Origin: Oscillospiraceae bacterium
Lineage (GTDB): Bacteria > Bacillota > Clostridia > Oscillospirales > Oscillospiraceae
Direction: 5' to 3'
Length of the DNA: 64,000 nt
Assembly (NCBI GenBank): GCA_020025515.1
Contig: JAHHRZ010000005.1
Location: 56,424 to 120,423, forward strand
Made by a program: the position numbers and the translations under genes. The first letter of the stretch is position 1. Every line of letters starts with the position of its first letter. This document shows, piece by piece, positions 7,712-15,889 of the stretch. Under the pieces are notes generated by a model. The model saw only the letters and a program-made list of their open reading frames with translations, ran no database searches and was not told the origin of the DNA.

Positions 7712-8485
7712 ATGGCAACACCTCATACCATCGCCGTTGCCGGTAAGGGCGGCGTGGGAAAGACCACTACCTGCGGCATGATCATCGACTACCTGTGCAA
7801 AAAGAAGCAGGGACCTGTTTTGGTCGTGGACGCAGATGCCAACAGCAACCTGAATGAGGTTCTGGGCGTAGAAGTAGAAACCAGCCTTGGCCAGATCCGG
7901 GAGGAAATGGCGCAGGCAGAGCTCAAGGGCAATGTCATTCCTGCGGGCATGACGAAGGCCGACTATGCAGAGTTTAAGTTCAGCTCCGCCATTGTGGAGG
8001 AGGATGACTATGACATGCTGGTGATGGGCCGCACCCAGGGCAAGGGCTGCTACTGCTACGTCAACGGTGTCCTCAAGACCCAGGTTGACAAGTATGCCAA
8101 GAACTACCGTTACATTGTGATGGATAACGAGGCCGGTATGGAACATGTGGCCCGGGGTACGCTGCCACGTGTGAACACCCTGCTTCTGATTTCTGACAGC
8201 TCCCGCCGGGGCGTGCAGGCTGTGGCCCGCATTGCCGATATGGTGAAGGAGATGGAGCTCAAGTATGACTCTATGGGTCTCATTGTCAACCGGGCACCGG
8301 GGGGTATTCTGGATGACGGAGTCCGTGAGGAAATCGAGAAGCATGGCCTGACGCTGCTGGGCGTTCTGCCTCAGGATGAGGCGGTATTCCGCTGCGACTG
8401 CGACGGTCAGCCATCGGCTAAGCTGCCGGATAATGATGCCATGAAGGTTGCTTTGGGAAAAATTCTGGATCATCTGGCACTGTAA
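7712..8485 (+). CDS. cooC: CooC-type nickel-insertion ATPase for CODH/ACS maturation
   Basis: 257-residue MinD/SIMIBI-class ATPase. It has the deviant Walker A motif GKGGVGKTTT at residues 11-20 and the CooC-type metal site Cys113-Tyr-Cys115; in CooC this CxC pair binds Ni2+/Zn2+ at the dimer interface. Switch I is VVDADANSN (38-46). The family uses ATP to deliver nickel to carbon monoxide dehydrogenase or, as AcsF, to the A-cluster of acetyl-CoA synthase. It lies between metF and acsD in the same direction. The CODH/ACS catalytic subunits it would mature are not in this window. AAAGGAGAC precedes the ATG. Confidence 0.88.
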   Translation: MATPHTIAVAGKGGVGKTTTCGMIIDYLCKKKQGPVLVVDADANSNLNEVLGVEVETSLGQIREEMAQAELKGNVIPAGMTKADYAEFKFSSAIVEEDDYDMLVMGRTQGKGCYCYVNGVLKTQVDKYAKNYRYIVMDNEAGMEHVARGTLPRVNTLLLISDSSRRGVQAVARIADMVKEMELKYDSMGLIVNRAPGGILDDGVREEIEKHGLTLLGVLPQDEAVFRCDCDGQPSAKLPDNDAMKVALGKILDHLAL

Positions 8486-8553
8486 TTCGCTGTTTTCCGG
8501 CTGGAAGGCCGGGATCATATATTTTTTCATTCTACACAAGGGGGAAACCAATA

Positions 8554-9495
8554 ATGTCTTTCGCACCCAAGACGCAGGCGTTCAACGCAAAGATCAACGC
8601 TGTTACTCTGGGCACCGGCGATAAAGCCGTTGTCCTGGGTGGCCAGAACGTTCTGCCCTTCTATACCTTCGATGCTGCCATCGAAAATGCTCCTAAGATC
8701 GGTGTGGAAATCACCGATACCGCCAAGGAGTGGACCGCTCCTGGCCTGACGGAGTTCTATGCCGGCTGTGAGACCATGGCCGACTTTGCCAAGAAGGCTG
8801 AGACCATGGAAGGCGCTGACTTCCTGGTTCTGCACTTTGAATCCGCTGACCCCAACGGCGCAAACCGCTCCGTGGAGGACTGCGTGGCCGATGCCAAGGC
8901 CGTTGCCGAGGCTGTTACCATGCCCATTGCCATCATGGGCTGCAAGAATGTGGAGAAGGACAGCGAGCTGTTCGCCAAGATCTCCGAGGCTCTCCAGGGC
9001 AAGAACATCGTTGTTCTGTCCGCCCGTGAAGAGAACTACAAGACTGTCGGCGCTTCCGCTGCTCTGGCTTATGGCCAGAAGGTAGGCGCTGAGACCGCTG
9101 ACGACATCAACCTGGCCAAGCAGCTGAACATCATGATGAAGGGCGTGGGCGTTGCCGCCGACTCCATCGTCATGAACATTGGTACCGCTGCTGTTGGCTA
9201 TGGCTACGAGTACGTGGCTTCCACTCTGGACCGCGTCCGTGCCGCTGCTCTGGCTCAGTCCGATGCTGACCTGCAGATGCCCATTATTGCCCCTGTCTCT
9301 GCTGACACCTGGGGTGTGAAGGAATCCGTGGCTACTGAAGAAGATGCTCCCGAGTGGGGCAATCAGGAGGAGCGCGCCATTGGCATGGAGATTTCCACCG
9401 CTGCCGCAAACCTCACCGGCGGTGCCGATGCCGTTATTATGCGCCATCCTGCTGCTATTGCCACCATCAAGAAGTTCATCACTGAACTTGTTTAA
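8554..9495 (+). CDS. acsD: Corrinoid iron-sulfur protein small subunit (AcsD/CdhD)
   Basis: Small (delta) subunit of the corrinoid/iron-sulfur protein, 313 residues. With AcsC it carries the methyl group from methyl-THF to acetyl-CoA synthase. It folds as a TIM barrel; the sequence shows VLGGQNVLPFYTFD at the N-terminus, LVLHFESADPNG and the late SADTWGVKES region shared by AcsD/CdhD proteins. It begins 68 nt after cooC and is followed 21 nt later by the acsC-acsE fusion, as expected for CFeSP subunits. Very strong codon bias (CTG, GCT, AAG), typical of a highly expressed gene. ATG at 8554 follows AAGGGGG. Confidence 0.93.
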   Translation: MSFAPKTQAFNAKINAVTLGTGDKAVVLGGQNVLPFYTFDAAIENAPKIGVEITDTAKEWTAPGLTEFYAGCETMADFAKKAETMEGADFLVLHFESADPNGANRSVEDCVADAKAVAEAVTMPIAIMGCKNVEKDSELFAKISEALQGKNIVVLSAREENYKTVGASAALAYGQKVGAETADDINLAKQLNIMMKGVGVAADSIVMNIGTAAVGYGYEYVASTLDRVRAAALAQSDADLQMPIIAPVSADTWGVKESVATEEDAPEWGNQEERAIGMEISTAAANLTGGADAVIMRHPAAIATIKKFITELV

Positions 9496-9516
9496 TCGGT
9501 AAGGAGGATACATATA

Positions 9517-11802
9517 ATGGCTCTGAAAGGTCTTGACATTTTTAAGCTTTCTCCCAAGAAAAACTGTAAGGAATGTGGCAGCCCCACCTGTATGGCTTTC
9601 TGTATGAAGGTCGCACAGGGTGCCGTTGAACTGTCCAAGTGTCCTTACTTCTCTGAAGATGCAATCGCAACCCTGTCCGAGGCTACCGCTCCTCTCATGA
9701 AGACCATCGAGTTCGGCAACGGCCTGAAGCTGGGCGGCGAAACCGTTCTGTTCCGTCACGAGAAGACTCTGGTCAATGAAACCCGTTTCGCTGTGTCTAT
9801 CGACACCAAAATGGATGCTGCCACTGTCGATGCAAAGCTTGCTGACATGGCTAAGGTTGACTACGAGCGTATCGGCGAGCGTATGTACGTGGAAGCCATT
9901 CTGGTTTCCAACAGAGGCACCGACGCTGCAGCTTACACCACTTTGGTTGAAAAGGCTGCTGCCACCGGCCGCGCTCTGGTTCTGGAGTGCTGGGATGTGG
10001 AATGCGCAAAGGCTGCTCTGGAAGTATGTAAGGCTGGCAAGCCCATTCTGGATGGCGCCACTCCTGAGAACTGGGAGGCTATGAACCAGGTCGCAACCGC
10101 TGCCGGTGTTACGCTGGGTGTTTGGGCGAACAACATCTCTGATTTGTACGACACCGTGAAGAATCTGGAAGCTAAGGGCAACAAGAACCTGGTTCTGGAT
10201 GTCACTGCTGCAACCGCTAAGGAGACCCTTGCCAACGCTGTCAATGTCCGTCGTACTGCTCTGAAGGACGGCGACCGCAGCTTCGGTTACCCCTCCATCG
10301 TCAATTTGACCCGCTTTGCTAAGAACAACGAGCATCTGCAGACTGCATATGCTACCATGTTTATTGAAAAGTATGGTTCCATCGTTGTCATGGATCAGAT
10401 GTCCTATGCTCAGGCTCTGCCTCTGTACGGCCTGCGTCAGAATATCTTCACCGATCCCCAGAAGCCCATGAAGGTCGAAGCTAAGATTTACCCCATCAAC
10501 GGCGCTGACGAGAATGCACCTTGCTGTCTGACTGTGGACTTTGCTCTGACTTACTTCCTGGTTTCCGGCGAACTGGAGCGTTCCAATGCACCTGTAAACC
10601 TGCTGATTACCGATGCTTCCGGTATGTCCGTTCTGACTGCTTGGGCTGCTGGTAAGTTCTCCTCCAGCACCGTCAAGAAGTTCTTCGACGAGAACGATAT
10701 TGAGAATAAGATCAAGAACCGTACCCTGATCATCCCCGGCAAGGTTGCCGTTATGAAGGGCGAGATTCAGGAGAAGCTGCCCAACTGGCATGTTGTGGTT
10801 GGTCCTCTGGAAGCTGTTCAGCTGCCCAAGTACATCAAGGACAAGGAATACGCCGGTGCCGTCGAGGCTGCCAAGGCTGAGGCTGCTGCAAGAGCTGCTG
10901 CTGCCACTCCTGCTGAGGAAGTCAAGGAGCTGTCCTTCGAGGAGCTGCTGGAGACCAAGGTTCCCAAGATCGAAGTGGTTGACATGGGTGTTAAGTACAA
11001 GGGTCACAACCCCGAGGCTAAGACCTTTGTTACCATCGGCGAGCGGATTCACTGCATCTCTCCCGCTATCCGTAAGGCTATGGACGAGCGGGATCCTGCT
11101 CCCATCCTGAAGCGTGCTGCCGAGCAGATTGCTGCCGGTGCTACCTACCTGGATGTCAACATCGGACCTGCCGAGAAGGACGGTCCCGAGCGTATGATGT
11201 GGGCTGTTAAGCTGCTGCAGGAGAACTTCAACAATGTTCCTCTGGCTCTGGATACTGCCAATAAGAAGGCTATCGAGGCCGGTATCAAGGTTTATAACCG
11301 TTCCAATGGTAAGCCCATCGTCAACTCTGCTGATGCCGGCTCCCGTATCTCCTACATTGACCTGGCTGCTGCCAACGATGCAATCTGTATTGCTCTTTGC
11401 TCCGCTGACGGCATCGCAAAGGACAATGAGGAGCGCATGAAGCACTGCCACAACATGCTGGAGCGCGGCCTGTCTCTGGGCATGACCTCCGACGACCTGT
11501 GGTTCGACCCCCTGTTCCTGGTTGTCAAGGGCATGCAGGACAAGCAGATGGACGTTCTGAACGCCATCAAGCTGTTTGCCGACGAGGGCCTGAAGTCCAC
11601 CGGTGGTCTGTCCAATAACTCCAACGGCGCACCCAAGAACGTTCGTCCCATCATGGACTCCGCTCTGGTTGCTATGGCTATGATGCAGGGTCTGACCTCC
11701 GCTATCGTGAACCCCTGTGACCTGCGTCTGATGGAGACCATCAAGTCCTGTGATATCTTCAAGGATCACGTTCTGTACTCTGACTCCTACCTGGATCTGT
11801 AA
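9517..11802 (+). CDS. acsC-acsE: AcsC-AcsE fusion: CFeSP large subunit joined to methyl-THF:CFeSP methyltransferase
   Basis: A single 761-residue frame. Residues 1 to about 445 are a complete CFeSP large subunit: [4Fe-4S] ligands Cys17, Cys20, Cys25 and Cys42 (CxxCx4Cx16C), a TIM barrel, and a C-terminal cobalamin-binding part (GMSVLTAWAAGKFS near 370). Residues about 446-490 are an Ala/Glu-rich linker. Residues about 505-761 match methyltransferase AcsE: TIGERIH, the DxNxGPA-type DVNIGPA, then the pterin-binding positions by family knowledge, Asp in LALDTANKKA, Asn in VNSADAG, Asp in LWFDP and Asn in GLSNNS. Each half has the normal length of the free protein. In the acetogens I know these are two genes. 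The fusion would tether methyl donor enzyme and acceptor. AAGGAGGA is 9 nt upstream. A strong terminator follows. Confidence 0.93.
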   Translation: MALKGLDIFKLSPKKNCKECGSPTCMAFCMKVAQGAVELSKCPYFSEDAIATLSEATAPLMKTIEFGNGLKLGGETVLFRHEKTLVNETRFAVSIDTKMDAATVDAKLADMAKVDYERIGERMYVEAILVSNRGTDAAAYTTLVEKAAATGRALVLECWDVECAKAALEVCKAGKPILDGATPENWEAMNQVATAAGVTLGVWANNISDLYDTVKNLEAKGNKNLVLDVTAATAKETLANAVNVRRTALKDGDRSFGYPSIVNLTRFAKNNEHLQTAYATMFIEKYGSIVVMDQMSYAQALPLYGLRQNIFTDPQKPMKVEAKIYPINGADENAPCCLTVDFALTYFLVSGELERSNAPVNLLITDASGMSVLTAWAAGKFSSSTVKKFFDENDIENKIKNRTLIIPGKVAVMKGEIQEKLPNWHVVVGPLEAVQLPKYIKDKEYAGAVEAAKAEAAARAAAATPAEEVKELSFEELLETKVPKIEVVDMGVKYKGHNPEAKTFVTIGERIHCISPAIRKAMDERDPAPILKRAAEQIAAGATYLDVNIGPAEKDGPERMMWAVKLLQENFNNVPLALDTANKKAIEAGIKVYNRSNGKPIVNSADAGSRISYIDLAAANDAICIALCSADGIAKDNEERMKHCHNMLERGLSLGMTSDDLWFDPLFLVVKGMQDKQMDVLNAIKLFADEGLKSTGGLSNNSNGAPKNVRPIMDSALVAMAMMQGLTSAIVNPCDLRLMETIKSCDIFKDHVLYSDSYLDL

Positions 11803-11824
11803 GAACATACTTGAAATCCCCGTG

Positions 11825-11858
11825 GCCGGGAGGGAATTCTCCCTCCCGGCTGTTTTTT
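11825..11858 (+). terminator. Terminator after acsC-acsE
   Basis: Perfect 11-bp stem GCCGGGAGGGA / TCCCTCCCGGC (11825-11835 with 11840-11850), 4-nt loop, then TGTTTTTT. It separates the highly expressed metF-acsCE block from the acsV block, so the latter needs readthrough or its own promoter. Confidence 0.92.
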
Positions 11859-11922
11859 CCTCTGTCCCGTGGGCATTGCCCATGTCCAGGGGAGAGTGGA
11901 AGAACGAAGAATGAGGTATCAT

Positions 11923-12534
11923 ATGGACAATTATGTATTGGCCCAGGATCGAGCCAGACAGGCTTTTTTGCGGCGAAATCATGACGGCTTTGCAACCAGG
12001 CCGGGAATATCCGGAAACACAGAAGAGATCACCTTCCGGTTTTTGGGAACAAAGACCACCGTTGGTTTGAAAACTGGGGAAATAGCGTTCCAATGGGAGA
12101 ATAAAATTTGGAAGGCTGACTATTCAGAGGCATTTTCGGTGTATGACTGGCTTTGTGACAGCAAGCCCCAGGCCACTGCCTCCGGAGAGTTTTGCCCGGC
12201 GCACGGTCTTCCCGGCGTCTATGTGGCAGGCAGCGGACTTTCCATGTCGCCAAAGTGTCTGGCAGAGGCCGCTGACCAGGAACCGGGGTTGTTCTCCCGA
12301 GCCTGTGAGGCATTGGGGGGAAGGAGACTGTATTTGGGAGATATGGCCTATGAAATCCCTGTGGTGCCCGGTCTTACAATGGTTTTGAAGTTCTATCACA
12401 GAGATGAGGAGTTTCCCCCCAGCATGACCATCCTATGGGATAAGAATACATTAGAATTTGTACGATATGAGACGATCTACTATATTGCAGGTGCCCTTTG
12501 CCAGCGCTTGGAACTGGCGATGAGTTGCCTGTGA
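11923..12534 (+). CDS. DUF3786-type protein, first copy
   Basis: Recognised as a DUF3786 family member; biochemical function unknown. About 203 residues from the ATG at 11923 (MDNYVLAQDRAR), which matches the 203 residues of the paralogue downstream of acsV; GAGG sits 6 nt before it. An ATG four codons earlier (11911) is possible. Shared features with the second copy: FRFLGTKT-like beta strand near residue 40, YDWLCDS/FLLRCLLEG, RACEALGGRRLYLGDMAYE matching RAACEKLGAKKLLHGDAGYE, and DEEFPP. The conserved GDxxYE and DEFPP segments suggest a common ligand or partner. Members of this family are often found near corrinoid/CODH genes, and here it immediately precedes acsV. I infer a role in corrinoid protein maintenance, not a reaction. 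Confidence 0.75.
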   Translation: MDNYVLAQDRARQAFLRRNHDGFATRPGISGNTEEITFRFLGTKTTVGLKTGEIAFQWENKIWKADYSEAFSVYDWLCDSKPQATASGEFCPAHGLPGVYVAGSGLSMSPKCLAEAADQEPGLFSRACEALGGRRLYLGDMAYEIPVVPGLTMVLKFYHRDEEFPPSMTILWDKNTLEFVRYETIYYIAGALCQRLELAMSCL

Positions 12535-12618
12535 TCCGCAAGGATAAGAAGCAGCATGGTTTGCGGTGTGGCATCGCAGCTGTGTAACATTGAAAAAACA
12601 AATCAGGAGGAAATCGAC

Positions 12619-14547
12619 ATGTATAAAATCACCTTTCAGATTGAAGGTGGCAATCCCGTTGTCATAGAGGCCAATGACGGCGACAACCTTCTGGAATTGG
12701 CCCGGCGGGCCAATGTGGCTATTGATGCCCCCTGTTCCGGCAATGGCTCTTGCGGCAAATGCCGGGTAAAGATATTGTCTGGGGAAGTCCAGAGCGTTCC
12801 TTCCCGCCATATTTCTCAGGCGGAGTACGAGGAGGGATGGCGCCTTTCCTGCGGCTGCAAGGTTGTGGGAGATCTGGAGGTCCTGGTTCCCGACATTGCC
12901 TCTGCCTATCAGAGCCGAATGAAAACTGCGGACCTGTCCTCTCCTGAGGAAGTGGCCCTATTTGATGCCATTCAGAAAGATGTCTGTGAGGCGGGAATCG
13001 CATTTGGTACCAACTTTATGGCGCTGGATCTTACCATGACGGAGCCGACTCTGGATGACACCATGCCTGATATTGAGCGCCTGACCTGGGCCGTCCAGGA
13101 AGCCGCCCAGGTAGAGGAAGTCAAGATTCCTGCTCAGGTCATGATCAAAATGGCTTCCACACTCCGGGAAAATGGCTTCCACATTTGCGCCAAGGGTCAG
13201 AAGGAAGGCAGCTGTTTTCAGGTTCTGGATTTGTGCGCTCCCGAAGATACCAGAATGTATGCGGCCGCCATTGATATCGGTACCACCACTGTTTCTGCTG
13301 TGGTGGCAGATTTGGAGAGCGGAAAAATTGTGGCCAAGGGTTCCAGCGGCAACGGACAGATTCGCTTTGGCGCCGATGTCATCAACCGGATTATTGAGCA
13401 GGGCAAGCCCGGCGGCAAAAAGAAGCTCCAGGATGCCGTAATCAAGGAGACACTGGTCCCAGTGCTGGGGAACCTGTGCAAATCTGCGGAGATCTCTGCA
13501 AAGAGCATTTTCCAGATCTGCATAGCGGCCAATACCACGATGAACCACCTGTTGGTGGGGGTGGATGCGGAGCCGGTTCGTATGGAGCCTTACATTCCGT
13601 CTTTCTTCTCCTGGAAGGGTCTCCTGGCCCGGGATCTAAAGCTTCCTGCCAATCCTCTGGCTCCTGTGATCATTGCGCCCAACATTGGTTCTTATGTGGG
13701 CGGCGACATTACAGCCGGTGTTTTTGCCAGCCTGATTTGGAGCAAGCCGGAGTTCAGTCTCTTCATTGACCTGGGCACCAATGGCGAGCTGGCCTTTGGC
13801 AATCAGGATTTCCTGATGTCCTGCGCCTGCTCTGCCGGTCCTGCTTTTGAGGGCGGCGACATTTCCTGTGGCATGCGTGCCACCGACGGTGCCATTGAGG
13901 CGGCTGTAATCGATAAGCAGACCATGGAGCCTACCTTTTCTGTGGTGGGCAGTCAGGAACAGAAGCCTGTTGGCCTGTGCGGCTCCGGCATCATCGACAC
14001 CATTTCTGAGCTGTTCCGCTGCGGCATTATCAACGCCAAGGGCCAGTTTGTCCGGGATGGTGCCCGTGTAGCCCGGGATAAGTATGGCATGGGACGATAT
14101 ATTCTGGCAACTGCTGCGGAATCTGCTACTGAGCGTGAAATCTCCCTGAATGAGGTGGATATTGATAATTTCATCCGAGCCAAGGGCGCTATTTTCTCTG
14201 CCATTGAGACCCTTCTCAATTCCGTAGACCTCACAACCGAGGAAATTGAGACGGTCTATGTGGCCGGTGGCATTGGCTCCGGAATCAATATGAAAAACGC
14301 CGTAAACATTGGTATGTTCCCTGATATCCCTCTGGAAAAGTTCCACTACATTGGAAACTCCTCCCTGACCGGTGCTTACGCCATGGCCCTGTCCAACCAG
14401 GCAGAGGAGAAGGTGGAAGAAGTGGCAAAAAATATGACCTACATGGAGTTGTCCACACACCCCGGCTATATGGATTCCTTCGTGGCGGCCTGTTTCCTGC
14501 CTCATACCAACCGGAGCCTGTTCCCCAACAGCATTCAGGAACTGTAA
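12619..14547 (+). CDS. acsV: Reductive activator of the corrinoid iron-sulfur protein (RACo, AcsV)
   Basis: ATP-dependent activator that re-reduces inactive Co(II) in CFeSP to Co(I). The 642-residue protein has an N-terminal plant-type [2Fe-2S] ferredoxin domain with Cys39, Cys45, Cys48 and Cys78 or Cys80, a linker region (about 95-210), and a C-terminal ASKHA-type ATPase domain starting at AAIDIGTTTVSAVVAD (about residue 215) with the phosphate-2 loop FIDLGTNGELAFGN. This is the domain order of RACo and of the DUF4445/RamA-like family. Start at 12619 is fixed by AGGAGG 7 nt upstream and by the ferredoxin fold beginning MYKITFQ; an in-frame ATG at 12556 lacks a site. It sits between two DUF3786-type genes, with 18 nt to the second. 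Confidence 0.9.
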   Translation: MYKITFQIEGGNPVVIEANDGDNLLELARRANVAIDAPCSGNGSCGKCRVKILSGEVQSVPSRHISQAEYEEGWRLSCGCKVVGDLEVLVPDIASAYQSRMKTADLSSPEEVALFDAIQKDVCEAGIAFGTNFMALDLTMTEPTLDDTMPDIERLTWAVQEAAQVEEVKIPAQVMIKMASTLRENGFHICAKGQKEGSCFQVLDLCAPEDTRMYAAAIDIGTTTVSAVVADLESGKIVAKGSSGNGQIRFGADVINRIIEQGKPGGKKKLQDAVIKETLVPVLGNLCKSAEISAKSIFQICIAANTTMNHLLVGVDAEPVRMEPYIPSFFSWKGLLARDLKLPANPLAPVIIAPNIGSYVGGDITAGVFASLIWSKPEFSLFIDLGTNGELAFGNQDFLMSCACSAGPAFEGGDISCGMRATDGAIEAAVIDKQTMEPTFSVVGSQEQKPVGLCGSGIIDTISELFRCGIINAKGQFVRDGARVARDKYGMGRYILATAAESATEREISLNEVDIDNFIRAKGAIFSAIETLLNSVDLTTEEIETVYVAGGIGSGINMKNAVNIGMFPDIPLEKFHYIGNSSLTGAYAMALSNQAEEKVEEVAKNMTYMELSTHPGYMDSFVAACFLPHTNRSLFPNSIQEL

Positions 14548-14565
14548 ATTAAAAGGAGATCGACT

Positions 14566-15177
14566 ATGCAGGTTGAAAACCACAAAGAAGAAGTACCCTT
14601 TTCCTATTATGAAGGATTATTCCGGAAGATTGACCCCCAGGAAGTAGAAAACCGTCTGCCATGGGTGCGCTTTCAGGATGGAACATTTACCATGACCCTT
14701 CTGGGGCGGACCTATGACATTGCCTGGCCCGACTATGCCATTACTTCCCGGGATGAACTGCCGCTGCCGTCCATTCCCACCCAGACCTTTTTGCTGCGGT
14801 GCCTTTTGGAAGGGAAGGATGTGCCTGCCATGGGCCAGTGGAAAACCTTCCGGGAAATGCCATGGGGAGAGCTGTATATTCAGCCCTACACCGGGCGCTG
14901 CCTGACCCGGGCGGCATTTACCTTCGGCACCAGAGTCAATGCCTTCCGGGCAGCTTGTGAAAAACTGGGAGCCAAGAAGCTTTTGCACGGCGATGCAGGC
15001 TATGAGTTTCAGATCATCGGCCCCTATTCCATGCAGATTCTGGTTTGGGAGGGAGACGATGAGTTCCCACCCAATGCCCAGATTCTCTATACCGATAATT
15101 TTGCGCAGGGCTTTGCCGCAGAAGACCGGGTGGTTTCCGGTGATATTTTGATTACTCATATTAAATCCAATATGTAG
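14566..15177 (+). CDS. DUF3786-type protein, second copy
   Basis: 203-residue paralogue of the protein at 11923, function unknown. It carries the same conserved blocks: LLGRTYDIAWP near residue 45, PYTGRCLTRAAFTFG, ACEKLGAKKLLHGDAGYEFQ (about 125-144) and WEGDDEFPPNAQILY, with the GDAGYE and DEFPP segments best kept. No signal peptide, membrane helix or cysteine cluster, so a soluble cytoplasmic protein. AAAAGGAGA lies 6 nt before the ATG, and only 18 nt separate it from acsV, so co-transcription is nearly certain. A strong terminator follows. Two family members bracketing the corrinoid activator suggest that they work with it, perhaps as a heterodimer; this is inference. Confidence 0.75.
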   Translation: MQVENHKEEVPFSYYEGLFRKIDPQEVENRLPWVRFQDGTFTMTLLGRTYDIAWPDYAITSRDELPLPSIPTQTFLLRCLLEGKDVPAMGQWKTFREMPWGELYIQPYTGRCLTRAAFTFGTRVNAFRAACEKLGAKKLLHGDAGYEFQIIGPYSMQILVWEGDDEFPPNAQILYTDNFAQGFAAEDRVVSGDILITHIKSNM

Positions 15178-15185
15178 AATATAAA

Positions 15186-15215
15186 TTGCGCCGGAACTTC
15201 CGGCGCAATTTTTTT
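15186..15215 (+). terminator. Terminator of the acsV block
   Basis: 10-bp stem TTGCGCCGGA / TCCGGCGCAA (15186-15195 with 15199-15208), 3-nt loop, seven T residues. Confidence 0.92.
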
Positions 15216-15264
15216 ATGAGAGATGCTGTATAAGGATATGCAAATCAGAAATAGTTAAGAAAAG

Positions 15265-15296
15265 TAGTTGACAAACTAACTTACACGAATTAAAAT
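15265..15296 (+). promoter_or_regulatory. Promoter of the BlaI-type gene with a possible operator
   Basis: TTGACA (15268-15273), 17-bp spacer, TAAAAT (15291-15296). A small dyad TAGTT-gaca-AACTA (15265-15278) overlaps the -35 and could be an autoregulatory operator; it does not show the classical TACAnnTGTA core of BlaI/MecI sites. Confidence 0.7.
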
Positions 15297-15344
15297 GATA
15301 GAGGTGTGACTTGGGTAAAACAATAAACTATAAAGGAGAGACTT

Positions 15345-15704
15345 ATGAGGCTGGCAGAATCAGAACGCAAGGTAATGGAAGTGCTCTGGGAAGGGAAAAT
15401 CGTCTTTGCAAGGGATGTTGCGTCGGAGCTGCGTAATCGAGTAGGCTGGGGAAAAACCACTACCTATACGATGCTCAATCGCTGCATGGAAAAGGGATAT
15501 GTGAAGCGAGTGGAGCCTCGCTTTCGATGCATCCCGGTGCTGACAAAAGAGGAAGTAGCCGAACAGGAGACGGAGTATCTAATTTGCCATAGCTTTGACG
15601 GAAAACCGGCGCTTTTGGTAGAAAAACTGGTGAGAGAGAAAAAACTGGATGCCCGGCAAATGGAAGAATTGTACCAGATTGCACGGGGCATGGGGAATGC
15701 ATAA
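15345..15704 (+). CDS. BlaI/MecI/CopY family transcriptional repressor (orphan)
   Basis: 119-residue winged-helix repressor. The N-terminal 75 residues match BlaI/MecI: LAESERKVMEVLWEG, the recognition-helix region GWGKTTTYTMLNRCMEKGYVKR, and a wing around RFRCIPVL. The C-terminal 45 residues form the dimerisation helices. The family represses beta-lactamase or copper genes and is usually inactivated by cleavage by the membrane sensor BlaR1/MecR1. No sensor protease, beta-lactamase or copper exporter is adjacent, so its target is unknown. AAAGGAGA precedes the ATG. It is monocistronic with a consensus promoter. A perfect 11-bp inverted repeat lies just downstream (15754-15805). Confidence 0.88.
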   Translation: MRLAESERKVMEVLWEGKIVFARDVASELRNRVGWGKTTTYTMLNRCMEKGYVKRVEPRFRCIPVLTKEEVAEQETEYLICHSFDGKPALLVEKLVREKKLDARQMEELYQIARGMGNA

Positions 15705-15753
15705 TCCATTTTAAGAAAAAGATTACGGCAAACACCTGTTTATGATATCGGCG

Positions 15754-15805
15754 GCATGTTACAAAGACGTTAGGTCTGGTTTTCCAGGGCTGTGTTGTAA
15801 CATGC
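15754..15805. repeat. 11-bp inverted repeat with inner hairpin
   Basis: GCATGTTACAA (15754-15764) and TTGTAACATGC (15795-15805) are perfect reverse complements, 30 nt apart, enclosing a small CTGG-tttt-CCAG hairpin. No T-run follows, so it is not a standard terminator. It lies between the BlaI-type gene and the first tRNA promoter. Confidence 0.6.
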
Positions 15806-15848
15806 AGACGGCTTCGGATTGGTCTTGCATGTTTGCGGAAAAAATTGC

Positions 15849-15877
15849 TTGACAAATTGGAGCGTAGCAGGTATAAT
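15849..15877 (+). promoter_or_regulatory. Promoter of the first tRNA-Val
   Basis: Perfect consensus TTGACA (15849-15854), 17-bp spacer, TATAAT (15872-15877), 12 nt before the mature tRNA. Confidence 0.9.
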
Positions 15878-15889
15878 AAACAGGTCTTC

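Noticed and set aside
8527..12093. A very long minus-strand open frame (over 1,100 codons) opposite acsD and acsC-acsE
   Set aside because: It is antisense to genes with clear domains. Extreme codon bias on the sense strand removes stop codons from the complement; no ribosome site or protein-like composition is seen.
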